A DNA stretch of 64,000 nucleotides from Triticum aestivum (lineage: Eukaryota; Streptophyta; Magnoliopsida; Poales; Poaceae), in NCBI RefSeq assembly GCF_018294505.1, contig NC_057807.1, forward strand, positions 170,900,883 through 170,964,882. The letters run 5' to 3'. The notes beneath the pieces were generated by a model, which made no database searches, was not told the DNA's origin, and saw only the letters and a list, made by a program, of their open reading frames with translations. Below, in pieces: positions 45,101 through 55,880 of the stretch (positions are counted from its first letter, which is position 1; each line of letters opens with the position of its first letter). A program made the translations under genes and the position numbers.

Positions 45101-46321
45101 GGGTTAACATCATCTATTCGAATAGCCGTGTCCGCGGTAAAGGACTTCTGGGTTGCCTATAACAGTTCATAGACAAGTGAAAGTGGATACTCTAAAATAC
45201 GCAAGATAAGTGTGAGTGCTATGGATAGCGTTCTCGTAGGGAGACGGGAGCGGATCCATAGTGGTGTGTTGATATGGTGAATATGTGGACTCGTGTGCGC
45301 CACCTCAAAAGAGTTACTTGCATTAGTAGTTCAGGATAGCCACCGAGTCAAAGCTGGCTTGCTGCAGTTAAACCCCACCATCCCCTTTGTTAATAATGAT
45401 GCATATGTAGTTAGTTCTGATGTAAGTCTTGCTGGGTACATTTGTACTCACGTTTGCCTATTTTATGTTTTTGCAGAGAGACTTCAGTCTCACTAGTAGT
45501 TCCACGTGGACTTCGATGTTTAGCTTGTTACCTCAGCTACGATCTTGTGCCCTCGGCAGGATCTGGTAGATAGTCAGGCTTTCAAGCCTTTTTCATTTAT
45601 AGTTGTCTGTACTCAGACATGTTAAACTTCCGCGTGTGCTTTGACTTGTATGCTCTGAATGTTGGGTCGTGAGACCCATGTTTGTAATATCTCGCTCCTC
45701 GGAGCCTATTGAATAAATACTTGAGTCGTAGAGTCATGTTGTGATTCCATGTTGTATTTGCACATATCGAGCATATTGTGTGTATGTTATTGAAATGCTT
45801 GGTATGTGTGGGATCTGACTATCTAGTTGTTTATCCTTAGTAGCCTCTCTTACCGGGAAATGTCTCCTAGTGCTTCCACTGAGCCATGGTAGCTTGCTAC
45901 TACTCCGGAACACTTAGGCTGGCCGGCATGTGTCCTTCTTCGTTCCTGTGTCTGTCCCTTCAGGGAGATGTCACGCGATGAATACCGGAGTCCTGTTAGC
46001 CCGCTACAGCCCGGTTCACCGGAGTCCTGCTAGCCCAGTGCTACAGCCTGGATTCACTCGCTGATGACCGACATGTTCGATGCTGGGTCATGGATGCCTG
46101 TCTCTGTAGGTTTGTGCCACTTTGGGTTTATGACTAGCCATGTCAGCCCGGGCTCCTTATCATATGGATGCTAGCGTCACTATCATATACGTGTGCCAAA
46201 AGGCGCAAACGGTCCCGGGCAAAGGTAAGGCGACACCCGTGGGAATACCGTGCGTGAGGCCGCAAAGTGATATGAGGTGTTACATGCTAGATCGATGTGG
46301 CATTGAGTCGGGGTCCTGACA
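42144..46321 (+). repeat. Element A 3' LTR
   Basis: 4178 bp from TGTCACAGCCCC to GGGGTCCTGACA, complete. Homologous to 31708-35874. The GC-rich island is at 42600-43520. Confidence 0.95.
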
Positions 46322-46326
46322 CCGTC

Positions 46327-46535
46327 GCACTGCCGTAGCGTGTCAGCGTCTCCGACTTGAACTTAGGTGGCCAATCCACCCGCCGCAAGGAAGGGGTGAA
46401 AGCGCGGAGCCCCTCGGCCCCCTCAAAGGCGTGCGACGGTCGAGCCGACGAAGGAGCGCCCGCCATCGAATCTGGTGGCGCGATGTGATGGACGGAGCAG
46501 CGGATCCTCGACGCACCCCTACCTGGCGCGCCAAA
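46327..46535 (-). other. Element B leader and primer-binding region
   Basis: On the minus strand the sequence after the 5' LTR is TTTGGCGCGCCAGGTAGGGG (46516-46535), a form of tRNA-primed binding region frequent after LTRs of this lineage. The exact tRNA is not assigned. The rest of the 200 bp is GC-rich leader, cut by element A at 46327. Confidence 0.65.
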
Positions 46536-47419
46536 TGCCGGATTTCGGGCTCCGCAAAGCCTTATAGGTTCGAACTCTCGGGTGCGTGCGGATATCTCAA
46601 CCTACCCAGCTTGCCTACTCGCGATCTTCCTAAGCCTAGTGCATCGAGCACAAAGGGACAGAGATACACGGCAGTTTATCCTGGTTCAGGCCACCTTGCG
46701 GTGTAATACCCTACTCCAGCATTTTGGTGGATTGCCTCGAAGGGCTGAGGATGAACTAGAATAGTGGATGAACTGGCCTCAGGAGCAGAGGTGTTCTTGA
46801 CCTCGAGAGAGCTAGTGAGGGGCTTTGGCTTTGTTCTGTTCATTCCTCTTCCCTTCTTTGGAGGCTAAGTCCTATTTAGAGTGGCCTTGGTCCTCTTCCA
46901 AAATGTTGGCTGGAAGGGATCCCACAGCGGCCAGATTTAAAGGGGGACAAGTAGTACATCCTATCCTGACTAAAGTGGTCTTTGCCTGCGAAAAGCTTCT
47001 GGTCGTGACGCCGTGGTGGGCTCAGTGATGACCTCTATCCTGCCATCCTAGCGGTCTTGATCTTGTTCCACCAGAATGGAAACCATTGGCCGATTCCTCG
47101 GGACTCCGCGCCTGCCGCCTACCTCCTTTGGACCAAAGAGGAAACTGGCATTCTGTGCCCGCCTGGCCTTGGTTGTCATGGCTCACGCCAGCTGAGCCTC
47201 GTGAGGTGCACCTTGCATAGAACTCTCCGCCCCTCGGAAGCCAACCTAAGGAGGCCGATCCCTCGGGGGTCTTAGCGTCGTCCGCTTCGCGAGGCTTGGC
47301 CCCTCGCGGGGGTCTTAAGCTATTGATGCTGGAGCTGGGCCGTACCAGGTTGTCGATGGAGCCACACAGTGGGCTGCAGGCAGGCAAGTCTAGGTACCCA
47401 CGTATCCAGAACACCGACA
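46536..47419 (-). repeat. Element B 5' LTR
   Basis: 884 bp, TGCCGG...CCGACA on the plus strand. The terminal TGTCGG of the other copy has mutated to TGCCGG. The TATA box equivalent is lost (TCTAAATA on the element strand). Confidence 0.93.
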
Positions 47420-47424
47420 CATGT

Positions 47425-47907
47425 CAAGCAAGCAGGTGCAAAGCTGGCAAAACATGCATGTTGTGATGTGACACTGGATGGTGCATTTAATGCGCTCTGT
47501 CAACTTGCAGAGTTAGGTATGATAGCACTCTTTGCTCCCTAATCAGTACGTAAAGACCAATTTGCCACTGTGGTGACCCCTTAATCTATAAAAAGAAGGC
47601 CCATGGCGACCGTAGAAAGGGTTGGCTGATTCGGACACTCACACAATCATATGCACGTAGCCACTCTCGCTCCGATGCAAACCTGCCGGGCAAGTGAGGT
47701 ATGTTCGCCACCATATTTCCACCATTAATCCACCAAAGCAGGAGTAGAGTCTTACACCTCATGGCGGCCCGAACCTAGGTAAAAACTGCCCGTGTGATCA
47801 CTGTCGCGCTGTGCTACGCTTCTCTGCTCTTTGTGCAACATGCCTATCCCCCCGCCGAACCAAAAAGGGGCTCATGGCCCCATAGGTGGCCGTGGTTTCC
47901 CATGACA
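47425..47907 (+). mobile_element. Element C, first LTR, right half
   Basis: Continues the LTR begun at 23754, with the CATGT duplication at 47420-47424. It contains the TATA box TATAAAAAG (47587-47595) and ends CCCATGACA, like the second LTR (49659-49665). Total LTR length without element B is about 0.9 kb. Confidence 0.85.
47587..47595 (+). promoter_or_regulatory. TATA box of element C LTR
   Basis: CTATAAAAAGAAGG, about 600 bp into the reconstructed LTR. The matching site in the second LTR reads TTATAATAAGG (about 49359). Confidence 0.6.
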
Positions 47908-48789
47908 GCTCCCCACCTTGGCGGGGCAGGAAGGCGCCACCATCTGCAGCATTAATACCGGCTCCGCTGGAAGGAGCAGTGATGGGATTGCCCATGATCC
48001 CGAGCACTTCACCCGAGACAGGCGTCAGAAGCCCTAGGAGCCCCGTCGTCAGAATGACAAGCCTCAGCGACACATAGTGAGGGATAGCGCTCCCCACCAG
48101 ATGGCTGGCTCAGACAGAGGAGGCAAGAGTTTCACCATTTTGGAGAAGCTTGGCACCTCCCACACTGCGAGCGGCTCGACCGCCGCATCGCCCCGGGCCC
48201 CGGACCAGACTCACTCTGCGAGCGTCGACACGAGCATTCGGCGTCATCGACCCCAAGCTAGAGCACGTGGCCTGGCCACAATCCCTCCCTATCAACATAG
48301 CAAGAAGAAGGCAGGGGATGGAGGAGGAGAGGTGCATGGATGAGCACTTTCGCTCCTCCCCAGCCCCTCTTTTATAGGTGTGCTGGGGCTGGGGGCTGAT
48401 CCCCCAGTGGGTAACCACCGCCCCTCTTCAGCAATCGAAGAAGACCGGGCCCCTACCATGACGCTCTCTCCCGCACCACACGCCTCCGTTACCTACCCCA
48501 TTCAATGCATGCATCATACGTGGCAAGGGATGAGAATGTGGTGGGAAGAGTGAATTGGTAGTTACTCCCCCATGTGTTAAAGGCATTCACGGGGCATTAC
48601 AAAAGATGGTCCCACTACAATTGGTGTTACGCGACGCACGGGGAAGCCGGAAACTGACTCAAGCTCAGATTAATGAAGAAGCAAAGAAGACCTCAACGGG
48701 AGAACTACCGCAACCTCCTCGCCTATGTACTTGATAGGGCCTACGCCGACGATGCTTAGTAGCACGTTCAGGCAAGGCCCGGGTTCTCC
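47908..48789 (-). pseudogene. Element C interior: accessory unit antisense to the element
   Basis: The only interior left between two LTRs is about 880 bp. On the minus strand a TATA box (48369-48376) is followed within 40 bp by an ATG-started frame (48110-48418 region), rich in G, R and A and broken by a stop near 48108, then a second frame that runs on into the first LTR (to 47798). No domain is recognised. Position (just before the 3' LTR, opposite strand, own TATA) matches the accessory unit in element B. Gag and pol are deleted. The polypurine tract GGCCCGGGTTCTCC is at 48776-48789. Confidence 0.5.
48369..48376 (-). promoter_or_regulatory. TATA box of the antisense unit in element C
   Basis: The minus strand reads CCTATAAAAGAGGGGC and leads into CATCCATGCACCTCTCC with an ATG about 30 bp downstream. 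A match to the arrangement at 25319 on the plus strand in element B. Confidence 0.55.
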
Positions 48790-49665
48790 TGTCGGTGCAC
48801 CAAACCCCAGGTGTGTTGCTCGGACTATACGCAGGCTAAAGAGCAAGGTTACGACATCCATGACCAGACCAAGCAGAAAAGATAGCTCTGTGAGAAATCG
48901 AAGGGAAGATCAAGAAGACCAAGTCAAGCTAAAGGAGCAAGATAGGACTAAGGAAAAACCTCCTTTGCCGGTCAAGGTTGCCCCGAAGACAAGTCTCAAG
49001 ACTGCCCCGGCAAGCTTGTCTGGGCTGCCGAGGGCAGACTACCCCGCCAAGGCCCCACCGCTCCACCTCACATCAGCGTAAGTCATTGATCAGTGCGGTA
49101 TCGAGGCCCCAAGTGACTAAGTGGTTGTTATTTGGCACGTGGCAGCCACTTCCAAAGGAAATCACATCCAAATGACACCCGACAAGAGACGTGTCATGTA
49201 GGTAGGCGAGAAGGTGGCCAAATGGCTCAGCAAGGCTTGTCGGGCTGTGCTACAATGTGACACTAACTGGTGCGGTGCCGAGTTAGGTATGATAGTAGTG
49301 TTTGCTATCTAATCAGTACACACTGACTGATTTTCTATTGTGGTGACCCCTTGATTTATAATAAGGAGGACCGTCGCAACCTAAGAAAGTATTCGGACCC
49401 TTGTACTCTCATACATGCGTACCTCCTCTCGCCCCGAGGCAACCTTGTCGGGCTAGGGCGGTGCGTCTCCACCACGGTCCCCTCATCGATCCACCAATGC
49501 AGGAGTAGGGTTTTATGCCTCGCGGCGGCCTGAAGCTGGGTAAAACTGCCCGTGTGATTGCTGCCTTGCTGCTCTGTACCCTCCGCTCTTTGTGCAATGT
49601 GCTCTTCCCCCTGTCGTTGCACAAGGGGCCGATGGCCCCATAGGTGGTCGTGTTTTCCCATGACA
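48790..49665 (+). repeat. Element C, second LTR
   Basis: 876 bp, TGTCGGTGCACC...CCCATGACA, preceded by a polypurine tract and homologous to the split LTR (23754-24189 plus 47425-47907). The flanks (GCTTC at 23749-23753 and ACTTT at 49666-49670) do not match, so this is not a simple LTR-interior-LTR insertion. Confidence 0.85.
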
Positions 49666-50678
49666 ACTTTACTTACCATTACCGTTACTTGCTCGTTACA
49701 AATTATCTAGCTATCAAACTATCTATTACTCACAATTTCAGTGCTTGCAGAAATTACCTTGCTGACAACCACTCGTCATTTCCTTCTACTCCTCGTTAGG
49801 TTCGACACTCTTACTTACTGAAAGGACTACGATTGAACCCATATACTTGTGGGTCATCAACTACTTGTGCATCAAAATCCTTAAACCAAAGTTATTCCAT
49901 ATGAGTCCACTATATCTACCTATATGCAGTATTACTCTGTCGTTCCAAGTAAATTTGCATGTGCCACCTCTAAAATTCAAATGAACATCTATTTTGTATG
50001 CCTGGACCGCTCATGGAGCAACAGGGGGTGGTTAGTATCTTCCATGCTAAGCGGGTTATTCTCATGATGAGTGTTTATTCACTCTTCCTGCACGAGAGGG
50101 ACTGGGAATCGGGATGCCCAGTCCCGAAATAAAAAATTGGAAATAATTAAACAAAACTCCTCCAGGACTGTTGTTTGTATGGTAGGCACCCATAGATTCA
50201 GTTAGCCATGGCTTGTGGTTGTTGGTGGAGGGGGAGTGAACTTTACTTTTGTCGCTTGGGAACAGCCGCTAATTTGTTTAGCACGGAAGATATTGAAAAC
50301 TCTTGGTCGTAACGTTGACATGAAGGGTGTACCTCCCAAAACTATGTATATCTCTGATTTAAGCTTTGAGCTCTGGCACCTCTGCAAATCCTTACTTCCC
50401 TCTGCGAAGGGACTATCTATTTACTTTTATGTTATTTTACTTTTATGTTTAGTGATCACCTTCTCAAACAAGCATCAGTCCTGAGAGCACTATTGTCATC
50501 CTCATGCATTGTGTATAGTCAATGTTGAATGCATCATGACTAGATCTCTTCTACCATGTATTACAAAGCTTAGTCTCTGCTTGAACTTTGGGGATGCTCT
50601 ACATTTATGTTTTGCGGTCTCAGAAAGGCTAGCGAGATACCACTATTGTCATATTATATCATGATTGTTTTGACAAAG
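49666..50678 (+). mobile_element. Fragment of another gypsy element (Sabrina-like), non-coding
   Basis: Begins in an LTR-end-like stretch (TTCGACACTCTTACTTACTG, then ACTTGTGGGTCATCA) and continues with 3' internal-type sequence containing GCACCTCTGCAAATCCTTACTTCCCTCTGCGAAGGG pieces. I associate this with abundant Triticeae gypsy elements of the Sabrina type from memory; a search is needed. No coding domain. It is interrupted at 50678 by the chromovirus, whose left flank is CAAAG (50674-50678). Confidence 0.45.
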
Positions 50679-51572
50679 TGTAACACCCCAGATGTAAAAC
50701 TTCCATATTTGTCAATATATCTATGTTGGTCTCCATCCAATTCCAGTCGGGGTCCCATCTTTTGGTCTCATTTTGCTTTGTTATGGTGTTCTACTCATTT
50801 CATTGTCATGCTTACCTTGTCATATTGTGTTTGGGCTTCTTGTCATATTCCTTTTTGCCATCATATGTTTGCATCATGTGCATATCAAGTTGTGTTGTGC
50901 TTAAGTCAACTTGCATTTCCATGATGTGCATGCATGATATGTTGTTGCATGTTCCATGTGTGATCCATACATGACCACCTCCATGCATCACCATCTCTCC
51001 TTCTCTTTTCTTTCTTGTTGCAAGTGCCATCTTGCCGTCCTTCATAAATGTTCATATTCTCCCTATAAATCTTGCACCATGCCTACATCCTCTCTGCCAA
51101 TTTTTCAACTCATTTGAATATGATTTGGTTAGGTTCAAAAATGCCTCAAGTTTGAATTATATTCAAACTTGTTTTATTTTTCTACCTCTAAAAATGCCCA
51201 AACCAATTTATTCGAAGTCCATAATTCTAGGACCCCAGATATATTTTTTATATATCCCCAACACCTCTCTTAGCTCTCTGCGCTTTTCTTGTTTATTTTT
51301 CCGTTTGAAGAAAAGAAAAGAAAGCAGCAGTGGACAGCCCAGCAGCTTTTCAACCCGGCTGGTCCTCCTCACTCCAGGCCGGCCCTGCTACCCAGCGAGC
51401 TAGCAGTGCGCGCTCGCTCCCCCTCCTTTCCACGCTGGAGCCGCGCCAGCCCCATGTGTAGTGACCCAAACCCTGTTCCTCTTCCTCCTCCCTCGCTCGT
51501 TCCTCTCACAGTAAAAGCAGAGGACAGGGGCACACATGGCCACCGTGGCTACCGTGTCCCTCGCTTCCCCCC

Positions 51573-51578
51573 TATAAA
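51573..51578 (+). promoter_or_regulatory. TATA box, chromovirus 5' LTR
   Basis: CCCCCTATAAAGGGCC, with the likely start about 30 bp on (GGGCTAGCCTAGGG). Identical in the 3' LTR at 62120-62125. Confidence 0.75.
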
Positions 51579-52481
51579 GGGCCAATCCCAGGGCTAGCCT
51601 AGGGTTCCTCCTCCTCCCTTCTTTCCCCTCTGCGCCGCCGCCACGGGTAAGAGGCACCCACGCCCTGCTTCCCCGCTCCATTTCCTCCCTACACCCACGA
51701 TGACCGGCCCGAGCAAGAGCTCCTCGACGGTGTATGTGCGTCGCCGGCCTCCCCTCCATCGACCCTGAGCACCGCAGCGCCTCCCCGAGTCCATTCTGAC
51801 GCCGATCCGAGCCCGAGGACGCCTTCCCCGACGTCCTCTTCGTCCTCTACGTCGTCTCCTTCTTGGACAGCAAGTCCACCAGAAATCATCGCCTCCCCGC
51901 TGTCGATCTGCTGCGCCACCGGCCTCACCTCCTTGACATAGGTATACTAGGTATACCCATCCTTCCCCTGCTCTTTTCGTTTTGTTGATCGGTCTCCGTA
52001 GGAGCGGCCAAGATCTCGCCGTCGTCGCGTTCCCGGCGCACCGAGGCGAGTTCTGAAGTATTCTTCAGTTTGGTAGTTCAGAGACATCTCGCGTGCACCT
52101 CCTGCTCTGGATCCTCCTAGACGAGCTCCTCCACGCCTTGCTGCACCCATGCGCGCACTCTCTCACAGCCTGCCCGCGCCGCGCCCTGCTGCTTCCCCCT
52201 GCCCGCCGTGCTCGCCGTAGACCGAGTTGAGCAGATGCTCGAGCTCGAGTACCCCGCCCGCCAACTCCCGCAGTTGCTCCACATGCACGCATGTTCCCTT
52301 CCAGCACGGCATGTGCGTACCACTCTGGCCTATCCCGCACCCCTGCCGGTGTCCCTTGGCTCTGGTGGTCGTCGTCGTTGCTCGCAGGCACCGTCGGCGT
52401 CTTCTCTGTTGTAGATGAGAAGGGGCCCGTATCAGCCTCAAGTTGCTTCACCAGGACCCGAGCCCCTACCAAACCAGCAGC

Positions 52482-52553
52482 CCTGTCCTAGACCAACTGG
52501 TAGCACACCCATGCTTGTAACCAGGAGACCTGGGTTCAAATCCCAGGCTCTCC
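52482..52553 (+). ncRNA. tRNA-like sequence in 5' LTR (degenerate)
   Basis: Same 72-bp segment as at 63025-63096, but the A box is TAGACCAACTGG and the B box GGTTCAAATCC, one change from consensus each. The T arm stem is still paired. See the other copy. Confidence 0.5.
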
Positions 52554-55500
52554 ACATTTTTTCTATTGATTTTATTTTTCATTGTAACACTGACGCCTTG
52601 GCCCCGCCGGTCATACACACACCCAGCCATGTGACCCACGGCCCTGCCAGTCAGTCTAACGGCTGGGAATAGCCTGGGTGCATCTAGCTTTCCCTCACGT
52701 TTTTCTGTTTTATTCCAAATTCGGAACATGCCAGTTTTGGCATATCGTGAGGTTTCCATTATAGGCGGTATTGGTTTTTGCATAAATGTGGGGATTTTTC
52801 TACGGCAACCTAGACATATTATATATGATTTTGGGGTAAAAAAATCCAACCAATCCAGTGGTGGCATTAGTTTCTGCATTTGAGCAAGTTGATAAACATG
52901 TCATTTTACTTCATGATGTTGTCTTGTCATTTTTGCTACATTTATTGTGTGCATCTTATGGGCATGAGCTCTACATGTGTTTTGTTCTATGCCATGCCAT
53001 CTTTACAGAGGTGCTTGCCATGTATTTTTGTGAGTTATGTGGTGACTAGAACAAGCATGCAAACTAGGCTTCGTGATGTTGCTGATTTTAGTCCCTGTTC
53101 TGTTGTTATTTTTATGCCATGTAAACTTGATGCTACAGAAAGACCCATGCTTATTTTGAGATACTTCAATAAGGATGTTTTGAACATATGGTTATGCTCT
53201 ATCCATTCATGCCCCTGGTTGCAATTATGGAGTAGTCTAGCATGTCATTTTCTTGCTCTACTTTTGCTATAAAATGTTTCCTGGCAGATTGTTTACATGA
53301 TATTCAATTTTGCCAAGGTTGTTGTAGTTGATCCTTGCATGCTATGATCTTGATCTTGCCATGTTTAGTTTCAGAAACATGTATTCTTGCTGGTGCTATG
53401 CTTATCTTGTCATGCAATGACTTGTGGTGAGTGAATCGAGCTCGCAAAGATGCCTTCATAATGTTGTTAATGCCATGCTCTGTTTCCTGGATCTGTTAAC
53501 GAAACGTGTTGTGTTTACATGGGTGCAATCATATCTTCTGATCCTTTTTGGCTGATCGTAAGTAAAGGACTTTTTTTCTATGCATTTAGTAGTATGATGC
53601 CATGCCTTAAGTTTCTATGATATGTTCCTGTAGCATGATGTTTGCTTGCTCTAAACATTGCTTCCTGATGCTGTTTCTGCCATGTTAGTGAAGCATGTGC
53701 TGCTGTTATCTTTTGCACTATTGCCATGGTTGTTTGATCCTGTTAATTTGTGAATTAGCCATATCTCAGTGTTCATCTTTTGTCAAGCATCTCTTGTAGA
53801 TCACTGCCGTGTGCTTTGTTGCTATGTTGGGGTGCTGTAGCATAGTTTCTTGATGTATTCTAAGTGCTATCATGCTGTTAATCGTAGAATTGTGTCATTC
53901 TTGTTTTGCTTGTCATTTGCAAACCGTGCATCCAATTCCGGTGATCTTTATATCGATTTCAACCGAAATCATCTCATCTTTCCAGCGGCTTACTTGGTTT
54001 TGCAAGTTTATGCCTTGTTCATCATTTTCCTTCCGGAGCACGCATAAGCATTGCATATCACATCTCGCATATCATGCGATGTATTGCATCATGTTGCTTT
54101 TGCATTGCACCGTGATTTATTGTGGTTCCATTGATTGTGTTCTTGCTTTGGGTAGAGCTGGGAGACGAGTACGTGAACGAGGAACCTATTGAGTATGCTA
54201 ACGAGGATCAAGCTTTCAACAACTTTGAGAACTTTGCAGGCAAGATGACCATACCCTCGATATCACTTCTATCTTTGCTTTGCTAGTTGCTCGCTCTATC
54301 GCTATGTTAGCTCTACATATCACTTGTTTATCATGCCTCCCATATTGCCATGTCAAGCCTCTAACCATTCCTTTCCTAGCAAACCGTTGTTTGGCTATGT
54401 CACCGCTTTTGCTCAGCCCCTCTTATAGCGTTGTTAGATGCAGGTGAAGATGAAGTTTGTTCCTTGTTGGAACATGGATATTTTGGGATATCACAATATC
54501 TCTTGTTTAATTAATTCACCTATATACTTTTTAAAGGGTGGAAGGCTCGGCCTTATGCCTGGTGTCTTGTTCCACTCTTGCCGCCCTAGTTTCCGTCATA
54601 CCGGTGTTATGTTCCTAGATTTTGCGTTCCTTAGGCGGTTGGGTGATTTATGGGACCCCCTTGACAGTTCGCTTTGAATGAAACTCCTCCAGGAAGGCCC
54701 AACCTTGGTTTTACCATTTGCCACCTGTACCTTTTTCCCTTGGGTTTTCGTGAGCCCGAGGGTCATCTTTATTTTAGCCCCCCCCCCGGGCCAGTGCTCC
54801 TTCAAGTGTTGGTCCGAACTGAGTAGACTGCGGGGCCACCTTGGGGAAACTTGACGGTTGGTTTTACTTGTAGGATGTCTCATCTGGTGTGCCCTGAGAA
54901 CGAGATATGTGCAGCTCCTATTGGGATTTGTCGGCACATCGGGCGGCTTTGCTGGTCTTGTTTTACCATTGTCGAAATGTCTTGTGAACCGGGATTCCGA
55001 GACTAATCGGGTCTTCCCGGGAGAAGGTATATCCTTCATTGACCGTGAGAGCTTGTGATGGGCTAAGTTGGGACACCCCTGCAGGGTATTATCTTTCGAA
55101 AGCCGTGCCCGCGGTTATGAGGCAGATGGGAATTTGTTAATGTCTGGTTGTGGAGAACTTGACACTTGACTTAATTAAAATGCATCAACCGCGTGTGTAC
55201 CCGTGATGGTCTCTTCTCGGCGGAGTCCGGGAAGTGACCACGGTTTGGGTTATGTATGAACATAAGTAGTTTCAGGATCACTTCTTGATAACTTCTAGCT
55301 TCTCGACCGAAGCGTTGCTTCTCTTCTCGCTCTCACTTGCGTATGTTAGCCACCATATGTGGTTAGTGCTTGCTACAGTTCCACCATATTACCCCTTTTC
55401 CTACCTACAAGCTTAAATAGTCTTGATCTCGCGGGTGTGAGATTGCTGAGTCCCCGTGGCTCACAGATTCTACCGAAACAGATGTAGGTACCGAGGATAC

Positions 55501-55866
55501 CAGTGCAAGTGGCGCAACTGAGCTTAAGTGGGAGTTTGACAAGGACCTTGGTCGTTACTATGTTTCGTTTCCAGATGATCAGTAGTGGAGCCCAGTTGGG
55601 GCGATCGGGGATCTAGCATTTGGGGTTGTCTTCTTTTCATTTGTATTTGACCATAGCCAGTCTATGCGTGTATTTTGAATGATGTATGACTTATTTATGC
55701 ATTGTGTGAAGTGGCGATTGTAAGCCAACTCTCTTTATCCCATTCTTGTTCATTACATGGGATTGTGTGAAGATGACCCTTCTTGCGACAAGACCACCAT
55801 GCGGTTATGCCTTTAAGTCGTGCTTCGGCACGTGGGAGATATAGCCGCATCGTGGGTGTTACAAGT

Positions 55867-55880
55867 TGGTAATCAGAGCC
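55867..55880 (+). other. Primer-binding site, initiator tRNA-Met type
   Basis: TGGTAATCAGAGCC, three bases after the LTR end. It matches the TGGTATCAGAGC site complementary to plant initiator tRNA-Met used by many plant gypsy and copia elements, with one inserted A. Confidence 0.85.

Larger units (their letters stand above)
31708..46321 (+). mobile_element. Element A: gypsy retrotransposon with 4.2-kb LTRs, TSD CCGTC
   Basis: Bounded by TGTCACAG...CCTGACA LTRs at 31708-35874 and 42144-46321, with the perfect duplication CCGTC at 31703-31707 and 46322-46326. It is inserted in gag of element B. The interior is only about 2.1 kb after removal of the solo LTR (36529-40654): a decayed reverse transcriptase fragment next to the 5' LTR, then sequence of decayed pol ending in a polypurine-like AGTGGGGGTGAG before the 3' LTR. 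Primer-binding site, gag and protease are missing. LTRs differ by a few percent by eye, so the insertion is not very recent. Confidence 0.95.
24190..47419 (-). mobile_element. Element B: Tat/Retand-like Ty3/gypsy retrotransposon, minus, TSD CATGT
   Basis: Two LTRs of about 885 bp (24190-25078 and 46536-47419) bound the element, with the perfect duplication CATGT at 24185-24189 and 47420-47424. All pol homology is on the minus strand, so the 5' LTR is the right copy. Order along the minus strand: 5' LTR, primer-binding region, gag/protease remnant, reverse transcriptase, RNase H, a second RNase H-like domain, integrase, an accessory gene on the opposite strand, polypurine tract, 3' LTR. Dual RNase H and an antisense accessory gene are features of the Tat lineage (Retand, Grande, RIRE2-like). 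Element A (14.6 kb) is inserted in gag. Without it B is about 8.6 kb, shorter than usual because of internal deletions. Confidence 0.95.
50679..55863 (+). repeat. Chromovirus 5' LTR, 5185 bp
   Basis: TGTAACACCC...GGGTGTTACA gives a perfect 10-bp terminal inverted repeat. The first 2.8 kb matches 61264-64000. A TATA box lies at 51573-51578, so U3 is about 0.9 kb and R plus U5 about 4.2 kb, an unusually long leader. A GC-rich island covers about 51360-52470, and a tRNA-like sequence sits at 52482-52553. Confidence 0.95.

Noticed and set aside
52482..52553. A functional tRNA-Thr (TGT) gene
   Set aside because: The T arm and boxes resemble a tRNA, but no acceptor stem can form and the D stem is weak. 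It is therefore listed as tRNA-like only.
53850..54192. Frames in the LTR containing CATGCCATG-type repeats
   Set aside because: AT-rich LTR sequence with chance frames rich in hydrophobic residues. They are absent from any known position of a retroelement gene.
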